From Anaerotignum propionicum DSM 1682 (lineage in GTDB: Bacteria > Bacillota > Clostridia > Lachnospirales > Anaerotignaceae): DNA of 64,000 nt. The notes beneath the pieces are model-generated. The model was not told the DNA's origin and ran no database searches. It saw only the letters and a program-made list of their open reading frames with translations. The stretch covers positions 1,922,001 to 1,986,000 of the forward strand of contig NZ_CP014223.1 of assembly GCF_001561955.1 (NCBI RefSeq). The letters run 5' to 3'. Shown piece after piece: positions 57,356 through 64,000 of the stretch; within the stretch, counting starts at the first letter, position 1; each line of letters begins with the position of its first letter. The position numbers and the translations under genes were made by a program.

Positions 57356-59431
57356 TTACTTCCCCCTTTTTTCAAATTCTAAAACGAAGTTGACATATTT
57401 ACCGCCTGTATCATCAAAGGAAACAGTAGCATTGTAGGTTTTACCTGTTTTTTCTGAATAACAGCCTGTTAACTTGCATTTGCCTGTGGTTAAAAGGTCT
57501 TTTACTAATTTTCCGGTTAAGGTTTTCTTTTTGGAAGTAAAAAACTTATTTCCTTTCCAGAGGGCAAAACCGCAGGTTCTGTTTTCACAGCAAAATCCTT
57601 TTTTGTTCTCAATTACATTACTACCACACCTTGGGCATTTTCCAATCACCTTGTTTTGTGAGGGAAAAAGCTGTTCACTTCCTTTTACCACATCATAGGT
57701 CCTGACAAGATTCTCGGTCGTTTTAGAAATTTCCGATAGAAATTCATTTGCGGACAAATCGCCTGTTTCTATGGATTTTAGCTTTTCTTCCCATTCAGCC
57801 GTAGTCAGTGGGGATTGGATACTTTCGGGCAAAATAGTGATGAGGGCATTGCCCTTATCTGTCGGCAGAAGATACTTTGTTTTCCTATCTCCCTTGCGTT
57901 CCAAAAAATTAACACTAATGAGTTTTTCAATAATGCCTGCACGCGTAGCAGGGGTTCCAATACCACAAAACTCTTTTTCGATATTTTCGTCTTTACCCGT
58001 TGTCTCCATAGCCAAAAGCAAGGTATCCTCGGTAAATTGCTTAGGTGGAGAAGTCTTTCCTTCCTTCATTTCTGCGTTACAATTTTCAATGACTTCGCCT
58101 TCAGCCATAAGAGGAAGTGATTTTTCGTCCTGTTTCTCGACCATGTTAAGGAGCACTTCGTATTCCTTAAAGCCATTTTGCAAAATAGTTTTGCCTTTGG
58201 TTGTAAAAACAGCATCGCCACAGCCTGCCGTTACCACCGTTTCACTATATTTGTGGTTATCCCCTAAAGCAGAAAGCAGCCTTAACATGATGAGTGTCAA
58301 GACTGCTTTTTCTCCGTATGGAAGCTGTTCTATATCATAGTTTGCTAGGCTCTTGGTGGGGATAATGGCGTGGTGGTCGGTAACCTTGCTACTGTCAATC
58401 ACAAGCTGAGCATTGCAAGGTACATCAAATTCTTCATCCCTTGGAAATGGCAAAGTTGTCAAAGCATATAGTGACAGCTCCGGTAAGATATCTGCCATAT
58501 CCTCGGTTAAAAATCGACTGTCGGTTCTTGGATAGGTACATAGCTTCTTTTCATAAAGGCTTTGGGTATATTCCAATGTTTGATTGGCGGTAAAGCCTAA
58601 TTTACGATTGGCTTCTCGCTGCAAGGTGGTAAGGTCGTACAGTTTTGGCGGTTTTTCTGCCTTTTCCTTATTTTCAATGCTTGTAACTACTAAATGCTGA
58701 TTTTTGCACCTTTTAAGAAGTTCCTCCGCCTGTGCCTTTCCCTCCGTTTTTTCAGAGGTAAAGACCACTGCACCGTTATAAAGGACAATAGTATAAAAGG
58801 GTGCGGGACGAAAGGCTTTGATGCCTGCATTACGTTCCACAATCATAGAAAGCGTGGGAGACATCACTCTGCCTACATTTAACTGCTGATTGTAGAGCAG
58901 TGAAAACAACCTTGTAGCATTGATGCCTACAATCCAATCGGCTTTTTGTCTGCAAGCAGCACTTTCATAAAGCAGATCAAAACTAGTTCCGTTTTTTAGA
59001 TTTTCAAAGCCTTTTTGTATGGCACTATCCTCCATAGAAGAGATCCAAAGCCTTTTCATCGCCTTTTGACACTTGGCAAATTGATACACCAGGCGAAAGA
59101 TAAGCTCGCCCTCACGCCCGGCATCACAGGCATTGATTACTGCATCTACTTTAGGGTCATTTAACAGCATGCAAAGGATTTTAAGCTGTTTTTCCTTGCC
59201 CTTTGATACCTCGTATTCAAAGCTCTGTGGAATAATAGGCAAATCCTTTAAATCCCACATTTTATAACTTTCATTATATTGATCGGTGCCGGCAAGACCT
59301 ACCAAATGCCCAACGCACCACGATACGAAATATCCATTGCCCTCAAGGTATCCATCTTTTTTATCGGTAGCACCCAGCACCTTTGCAATACTCTGTGCCA
59401 CCGAGGGCTTTTCTGCAATGACTAGTCTCAA
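57356..59431 (-). CDS. topB: DNA topoisomerase III
   Basis: 691 residues. The TOPRIM part MRLVIAEKPSVAQSIAKVLG ... NACDAGREGELIFRLVYQF is complete (E and D-x-D-type ligands). The catalytic tyrosine is in KKLCTYPRTDSRFL. A C-terminal zinc-ribbon region (CPRCGSNVIENKKGFCCENR) and a final basic domain follow. The type IA enzyme is a constant part of Tn1549-like elements, probably resolving transfer or replication intermediates. Closely packed between the DUF4366 gene and the unknown protein gene. Confidence 0.95.
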   Translation of the reverse strand: MRLVIAEKPSVAQSIAKVLGATDKKDGYLEGNGYFVSWCVGHLVGLAGTDQYNESYKMWDLKDLPIIPQSFEYEVSKGKEKQLKILCMLLNDPKVDAVINACDAGREGELIFRLVYQFAKCQKAMKRLWISSMEDSAIQKGFENLKNGTSFDLLYESAACRQKADWIVGINATRLFSLLYNQQLNVGRVMSPTLSMIVERNAGIKAFRPAPFYTIVLYNGAVVFTSEKTEGKAQAEELLKRCKNQHLVVTSIENKEKAEKPPKLYDLTTLQREANRKLGFTANQTLEYTQSLYEKKLCTYPRTDSRFLTEDMADILPELSLYALTTLPFPRDEEFDVPCNAQLVIDSSKVTDHHAIIPTKSLANYDIEQLPYGEKAVLTLIMLRLLSALGDNHKYSETVVTAGCGDAVFTTKGKTILQNGFKEYEVLLNMVEKQDEKSLPLMAEGEVIENCNAEMKEGKTSPPKQFTEDTLLLAMETTGKDENIEKEFCGIGTPATRAGIIEKLISVNFLERKGDRKTKYLLPTDKGNALITILPESIQSPLTTAEWEEKLKSIETGDLSANEFLSEISKTTENLVRTYDVVKGSEQLFPSQNKVIGKCPRCGSNVIENKKGFCCENRTCGFALWKGNKFFTSKKKTLTGKLVKDLLTTGKCKLTGCYSEKTGKTYNATVSFDDTGGKYVNFVLEFEKRGK

Positions 59432-59434
59432 TTT

Positions 59435-60091
59435 TTATTCCTCCCTGTAATCTGTGTTTTCATCATCTGCTAAATAGCTATCATCCTGGTCAAGCTCGTA
59501 TTCTTCCTCATCATCGGAATATTCATCGTCGCTGAGTTCATTCAAATTTGTAGAGCCTTTATGAGTATTTTTGCCCTTAACGAACTTCAGATAATAAAAA
59601 GCACCTCCGCCGCACATAGCCAATACAAGCACTAACAGCGGCAAGGTGTTACTTTTGGTTTCATCTGTTTTATCATCTGTGGGCTCTTCTGTTGGCTCTG
59701 CGGAAGTAGGAACGGGTTCTTGGATTGTTGGCTTCTCCTCAATCTTGGCAGTTTTACCCTCCATCAATGACATTAAATCGGCCTCATCAATCATATTAAG
59801 TAGGTATACATTATCACTATCTCCTGCACGGTCAATGACTAGGTAAAAATAGTTGCCATTTTTTGAAACTGCGGTGATAAACTGCTTGTCTGTTTCGGAA
59901 GTGGTGGTAATATCATCAACAAGGGTCAAATTCCCCTCTGGCGTAAGGGGTGTGGTTTCCTCCTTTGGTGTCACAGCCACAGGCGGGGTTTCGTCGTATT
60001 CAAAACCGCCACCTGCAAAGGCTACGGTTGACATTGCGCAAAATAGTAAGCTCATCACCAGCATTGTAGTAAACATTTTAAATCTTTTCAT
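59435..60091 (-). CDS. DUF4366 (CD1107-type) surface/membrane protein
   Basis: 218 residues. A signal peptide (MFTTMLVMSLLFCAMSTVAFA) and an extracellular domain with YFYLVIDRAGDSDNVYLLNM are followed by a proline/threonine/glutamate-rich stretch and a membrane helix (TLPLLVLVLAMCGGGAFYYL). The cytoplasmic tail is very acidic (DDEYSDDEEEYELDQDDSYL). This is the CD1107 family of mobile-element proteins, part of the mating apparatus by position. It overlaps the DUF4315 gene by 14 bases. Confidence 0.87.
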   Translation of the reverse strand: MKRFKMFTTMLVMSLLFCAMSTVAFAGGGFEYDETPPVAVTPKEETTPLTPEGNLTLVDDITTTSETDKQFITAVSKNGNYFYLVIDRAGDSDNVYLLNMIDEADLMSLMEGKTAKIEEKPTIQEPVPTSAEPTEEPTDDKTDETKSNTLPLLVLVLAMCGGGAFYYLKFVKGKNTHKGSTNLNELSDDEYSDDEEEYELDQDDSYLADDENTDYREE

Positions 60092-60335
60092 TTTGTTGTT
60101 CCTCCGTATTGTTTATTTTAAGTGGTACACTTGAACCTTTTTCCTCCTCAAAAATCTGCAATATTGTAGGCAAATCGTTATGATTTACCTTGTGTTTTCT
60201 AAGAACATCAATCATCATCAGATTTTCAAGGTCTGTCTTTTCCTTTTGTAAGAATTTTAGTTTGTTTTGGTATTCAGTGATTTTTTCTTCTGTTCTCTGA
60301 ATATCCTTTTTGATTTTAGTTAACTTGTTTTGCAA
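60078..60335 (-). CDS. DUF4315 coiled-coil protein
   Basis: 85 residues from a TTG at 60335 behind AAGGAGG. The longer frame to 60398 runs back through a terminator hairpin. LQNKLTKIKKDIQRTEEKIT and EYQNKLKFLQKEKTDLENLM form a coiled coil, followed by VNHNDLPTILQIFEE. Small constant partner of the DUF4366 gene in this module; function unknown. Confidence 0.8.
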   Translation of the reverse strand: MQNKLTKIKKDIQRTEEKITEYQNKLKFLQKEKTDLENLMMIDVLRKHKVNHNDLPTILQIFEEEKGSSVPLKINNTEEQQNEKI

Positions 60336-60357
60336 TGAAAATTCCTCCTTTTGGACG

Positions 60358-60386
60358 CAAAAAAGACGAGATTTCTCCCGTCTTTC
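60358..60386 (-). terminator. Hairpin before the DUF4315 gene
   Basis: Stem AAAGACG-GAG / CTC-CGTCTTT (60362-60385), followed on the minus strand by six Ts. It ends the message of the membrane protein gene at 60475-60870. Confidence 0.7.
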
Positions 60387-60474
60387 TTGATTTCGCATAA
60401 TTTAATTATTTAGATTTAATTCGATTTTTGCTATTTTGGTTCTTTACAATGATGGGCTCATAATAGACAGTGCC

Positions 60475-60870
60475 TTAATTTATTTTTCGGCTATATAAAT
60501 AATAAGTAAGAGTATAGATTAACGGCAATATAACGAGAAAAGATACTATATTGGCTATGGTAAAGTTCACGCTATTAGACACCTCACCAAATTCAATTAA
60601 ATATCTGCAAATCATTCCTATCAACAAACTAATAAATGAAACACTATATGCTTTTATAGCCTCGCCCTTACCAAGTAAAGCAACAAGCATTAATGGTGTT
60701 ATATACACTGCATTTGCTAAGTGTAAAATTATATTTGAATAGCCTGTATATTGGGGGAATATTGGAAAAGCTGCACAACCAACGAATATTGCAATATAAG
60801 TTATAATGATTGTCCAAAATAGTTTCCTGTTTTTATTCACAACCTTACTTAAATTGTTTATCTGTTCCAT
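60475..60870 (-). CDS. Four-helix membrane protein, unknown
   Basis: 131 residues, four predicted membrane helices: LFWTIIITYIAIFVGCAAFP, YITPLMLVALLGKG, AYSVSFISLLIGMICRYLIE and FTIANIVSFLVILPLIYTLT. No family recognised. It has its own terminator and sits in the conjugation module, where other Tn1549-like elements do not regularly have a gene. It could be an accessory insertion, for instance an immunity or transport-type protein. Confidence 0.65.
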   Translation of the reverse strand: MEQINNLSKVVNKNRKLFWTIIITYIAIFVGCAAFPIFPQYTGYSNIILHLANAVYITPLMLVALLGKGEAIKAYSVSFISLLIGMICRYLIEFGEVSNSVNFTIANIVSFLVILPLIYTLTYYLYSRKIN

Positions 60871-60984
60871 CTTACCACCCCCCTATTATATAAATTTCTC
60901 TCAAAAAGCTTTATTTCAAAGACTGCTTAATTATCAAAATAATCTTACATATAAGTATACCTCCTTTGAAACAAAAAATCCACT

Positions 60985-62700
60985 CTATGGTTGTATTCTT
61001 CCATAAGCATAGAAATGGTCTTGCCAGTATCCGCTATTTACATTCGCGTAACCAATGGGATTTCCGCAATGGATCATCATTCCATCACCTACATAAATCC
61101 CAACATGAGAAACTGCTCCTGCACTGTCATAAGTACCCTCAAAGAAGATTATATCTCCCGGCTTTGCTTCGCTTTTGGGAATTGGTGTTGTTTGATTATA
61201 TATCCCTGTTGCCGTGGTGCGAGGGATGTTGCCCACACCCGATTGATTGATTACCCAGCATACAAAACCACTGCAATCAAAAGAGGTGGAAGGACTGCTA
61301 CCTCCCCAAACATATGGGTAACCTATGTATTTTTCAGCTTCCTTGAGCATTTTACCAAACTCCTCATCAGTGAGGTTATGGGCAGGCACTTGATATCCTA
61401 AATCTTGATTGCTATCGGTTTCGCTGTATTTGTCCCCAAAAACATTAGGCTTATTGCCTTTGGTTTCAAGGTAAACTCTAAATAATTCAAATTGCTCAGC
61501 AGTTAGCAAATCCTCAGCCACGTTATTGATAGGTGTATTGATAAGAGTGATTTTTAAAATATAGTACTTATAAGGTACTTTTACCTTATAAGAATTCCCC
61601 TCGCTGTCCGTTCTCGTTTTAGTACGGTAACGAATTTCTACCACTCGTTCCAATTTCAACTTATACTGTAAATCAAAAATCTGTTGCAGTTCGCCTTGTA
61701 CCTCATTTGGCTTATAATATTTCAATAAGGCTGTAAGATAAGACGCAAGTTCGTGGGCATTATGACCGATCTCATCAAGGTTATAACGATACTCATCGTA
61801 ACCAGGATAATCACTTTCGATGTTGTCAATTTTATCCTTCAACTCTTTTTCAAGGTTTTTGTAATCGTTGTCAACCTCTACAATATCCTCATCCTCAGAG
61901 TTATAGGAAGTACCCACAATGGAGTTGAAACCACCTTGGAGCATCACAGAGCAAGAGGAAAACAAAGCACCGCAAATGATGATTATTAGCAGAAAGCACC
62001 CGCAGATAATTAAAATCCTAGGGTTTTTCACAGTATTAGCTGCAATCGCAGCAACTGTATCAACACCTTTTTTAACAATATCTTTAATGGTAGTGGCTGT
62101 GTTACGGGTAGCAGTACCGGCTTTGCGAGCATTGGCATATTGCTTTTTGATATTTTGCTTTTGATGCCACTTGGAAAATGGACTGCTACCTAACTGTGGG
62201 TTTTCAGCCATAGCCCTGTTGTAGGTGTAATTAACCTGTGATTTTTGCAGCTTCTTTTCCGCTTTTGCAAGGGTTTTATAGGGCTTTAATTTCTGATGCT
62301 CGTATGCTGATTTCAATTTTCTACCCATAAATTCAGCAGACTGCTCGCTGCCGTGGGTGGCTTTAACACCCACATTATCATCTTCACTTTCGGAAATTTC
62401 TTTATGGATATTGCTGGCAACTGCCTTTTGTGGTGCGTTCTTGAATTTTCGCACCATGGTGGATTGTGGTTTAACTATATCCACCAAGCTATCAGATGAT
62501 TTTGGTTTGTCTGTTAGCTTATCAGAAGGTTTTGACTTGTTTTCGCCAAAATCCAGCTTTGACTTTGGCTTTTCTTTCTCATAGAACTTTCTTTGCATTT
62601 TGAGTTGTTTCTTATTCTTGAGTCCCTTTTCCAGTGCTTTATCTCGTTCCAACTCAGCTTTTTCAAGTTTTAAACGAGATTTATTTAATTTATCCTCCAT
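60985..62700 (-). CDS. NlpC/P60 cell-wall hydrolase of the mating apparatus
   Basis: 571 residues. The cytoplasmic N-terminus (about 230 residues, K-rich, coiled coil) precedes one membrane helix (ILIICGCFLLIIIICGALFS). The extracellular part has a helical domain and a C-terminal NlpC/P60 peptidase: SFDCSGFVCWVINQSG (catalytic cysteine), SHVGIYVGDGMMIHCG (histidines) and a final YAYGRIQP. Tn916 Orf14/Tn1549-like role: opening peptidoglycan for the transfer channel. It starts one base after the VirB4 stop, so the two are coupled. Confidence 0.92.
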   Translation of the reverse strand: MEDKLNKSRLKLEKAELERDKALEKGLKNKKQLKMQRKFYEKEKPKSKLDFGENKSKPSDKLTDKPKSSDSLVDIVKPQSTMVRKFKNAPQKAVASNIHKEISESEDDNVGVKATHGSEQSAEFMGRKLKSAYEHQKLKPYKTLAKAEKKLQKSQVNYTYNRAMAENPQLGSSPFSKWHQKQNIKKQYANARKAGTATRNTATTIKDIVKKGVDTVAAIAANTVKNPRILIICGCFLLIIIICGALFSSCSVMLQGGFNSIVGTSYNSEDEDIVEVDNDYKNLEKELKDKIDNIESDYPGYDEYRYNLDEIGHNAHELASYLTALLKYYKPNEVQGELQQIFDLQYKLKLERVVEIRYRTKTRTDSEGNSYKVKVPYKYYILKITLINTPINNVAEDLLTAEQFELFRVYLETKGNKPNVFGDKYSETDSNQDLGYQVPAHNLTDEEFGKMLKEAEKYIGYPYVWGGSSPSTSFDCSGFVCWVINQSGVGNIPRTTATGIYNQTTPIPKSEAKPGDIIFFEGTYDSAGAVSHVGIYVGDGMMIHCGNPIGYANVNSGYWQDHFYAYGRIQP

Positions 62701-62701
62701 C

Positions 62702-64000
62702 TTACACTTCCTCTAGCTTTGTAGTCATTATCTTGTAAAGCTCCGTATCTTTTGGGAAGTGATCAATAAACGGAATAATGATACTACCGTAAATCAAAAG
62801 TCCCTCACCAGCTCCCGAATTGGTAACATAGGATAGCTGATGTGGGGAGATGTTAAGCTGTTTGGAGAGGATTTCTCTATCACCACCTGCTTGGTTCAGT
62901 AGATACACAAAGTCCGAGTTTTCAAAGATGTTTGCCACCTGTGGAGAACAAAGAAAGTCTTTTACATTCTGCGTTAAGCCTGTGGGAATACCTCCCCATT
63001 TACGAAAGCGTTTCCAAATCTCTACCGTATAATTGGCGGTTTGCTCCTTGCCCAAAAGCAGATGCATTTCATCAATATAATAACGTGTAGATTTTTTATC
63101 ATTTCTGTTTCTACTGACTCTGCCCCAAATCTGGTCTTGCACCACAAGCATACCAAACTCTTTTAGAGCGTTACCCAGCTCCTTGGTATCAAAGCACACC
63201 ACACGATTGCTAATATCCACATTGGTGCGATGATTAAACACATTCAATGAGCCCGTGACATAAATCGCCATACAATCGGCAATGTGCTTTGCCTGTGGGC
63301 TGTTTCGCTCTAAAATCGTGTTATACAAATCCTTTAAAATTGGCATTTGAGTATTTTTGGGGTCTACAAAATACGGCATATAAACCTGTTGCAAGCAGCT
63401 GTCGATGATACTTCTTTCATCAGCTTGTACCTTGCCCATCATCACCTCAAAGAGGGATAGGATAAAATCACTCTTTAAGATAAGTGGATTTTCTTCCTCC
63501 ATATTATCAAGGCTAATATCCATTGGATTGATAAACTGTTTGGAAAGTGGAGAGATTTTAATGACCTGACCGTTCAGCTTTTGCACCAGGGGTGCGTACT
63601 CGGCTTCTGGGTCTAATATTGCAATATCATCATCAGTAATAAGAAACACATTGACGATTTCTCTCTTGGCTGAGAAAGATTTTCCCGAACCCGGTGTGCC
63701 TAAAATCAGTCCATTAGGGTTTTTAAGCAATTTCCTGTCAGCCATTAATAGGTTGCTCGACAAGGCATTGATACCATAATAGAGGGCATTGCCGTTTTGG
63801 AACAGTTCACAAGTGGTAAAAGGTACAAATCCCGCCGTTGCTGTGGTGGTCATACACCTTCTGATGTCAATTAAGTTTTTCCCCAGTGGCAAGCAGCTCA
63901 TAAATCCCTGCTCTTGCTGGTAGTCAAGCCTATGGAGAATACAGTTATGCTTTCCGGCAAGGCTTGTTGCTCCAAAAACGATATTATCTAGTTTATCTTT
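62702..64000 (-). CDS. VirB4/TraE-type conjugation ATPase (cut by window edge)
   Basis: 433 visible residues. The frame is open to the right edge, past the first ATG at 63901; upstream sense such as NIVFGATSLAGKHNCILHRL shows that this ATG is internal. Walker A LILGTPGSGKSFSAKREIVN, Walker B RYYIDEMHLLLG, and the final ATPase motifs (GIPTGLTQNVKDFL; IFENSDFVYLLNQ) are of the VirB4 family that powers type IV secretion. Only the N-terminal third is missing. It is the first visible gene of the run with NlpC/P60. Confidence 0.93.
   Translation of the reverse strand, partial: KDKLDNIVFGATSLAGKHNCILHRLDYQQEQGFMSCLPLGKNLIDIRRCMTTTATAGFVPFTTCELFQNGNALYYGINALSSNLLMADRKLLKNPNGLILGTPGSGKSFSAKREIVNVFLITDDDIAILDPEAEYAPLVQKLNGQVIKISPLSKQFINPMDISLDNMEEENPLILKSDFILSLFEVMMGKVQADERSIIDSCLQQVYMPYFVDPKNTQMPILKDLYNTILERNSPQAKHIADCMAIYVTGSLNVFNHRTNVDISNRVVCFDTKELGNALKEFGMLVVQDQIWGRVSRNRNDKKSTRYYIDEMHLLLGKEQTANYTVEIWKRFRKWGGIPTGLTQNVKDFLCSPQVANIFENSDFVYLLNQAGGDREILSKQLNISPHQLSYVTNSGAGEGLLIYGSIIIPFIDHFPKDTELYKIMTTKLEEV

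Overview
The window is low-GC DNA typical of a gut-type clostridial Firmicute (Clostridia/Lachnospiraceae-like; the genus cannot be fixed from this sequence). Nearly all genes read on the minus strand. No rRNA or tRNA gene was seen. Most of the window, from about 4.19 kb to beyond the right edge, is one large integrative and conjugative element (ICE). The ICE has a Tn1549-type conjugation module, a block of three large serine recombinases at its left end, and a roughly 30-kb defence-rich cargo between the two.

Layout. (1) 1-4181: flanking DNA with a probable defence operon (Mrr-like nuclease, AlbA_2/Schlafen-type protein, OLD-like ATPase cut by the window edge), an XRE regulator, and the 3' half of an older serine recombinase. 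The ICE appears to have inserted into that recombinase gene. (2) 4193-10625: three serine recombinase genes in tandem, a small ICE protein, an unusually structured non-coding stretch, and a sigma-70-region-4-like regulator. (3) 10.7-40.6 kb, cargo: a secreted copper-amine-oxidase-type stalk protein split by an IS3-family element; a TIR-MORN / membrane-Rossmann-RyR gene pair; an extended type III restriction-modification operon (SNF2 helicase, DUF4391, Mod, Res, PC4-like protein, small ORF) followed by a GHKL-ATPase/nuclease gene split by an IS30-family element; a DUF4116-metallophosphoesterase gene with a frameshift; a zinc-ribbon/PH-like protein; a 43-residue membrane ORF; a NERD-TM-staphylococcal-nuclease fusion; an SRA-like-HNH gene with two frameshifts; and a relic tyrosine recombinase with an inverted-repeat array on the right border. 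(4) 40.7-64 kb, conjugation module: relaxase, MobC, CD1845-like protein, a giant methylase-helicase gene split by a group II intron, small regulators, a toxin-antitoxin pair, topoisomerase III, DUF4366 and DUF4315 proteins, NlpC/P60 hydrolase, and VirB4 ATPase (cut by the window edge).

How it works together. The recombinases probably excise and integrate the element. MobC and the relaxase nick and lead DNA. TopB and the giant methylase-helicase process or protect it. VirB4 and the NlpC/P60 protein belong to the mating channel. Two operons, the recombinases and the mobilization genes, share a nearly identical promoter with an embedded CTTTA-N6-TAAAG element, which suggests co-regulation. The cargo reads as a layered anti-phage arsenal in which several members are now broken by insertion sequences or by single-base deletions. 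The most interesting candidate for an undescribed system is the TIR-MORN / RyR membrane pair at 13.8-17.1 kb.
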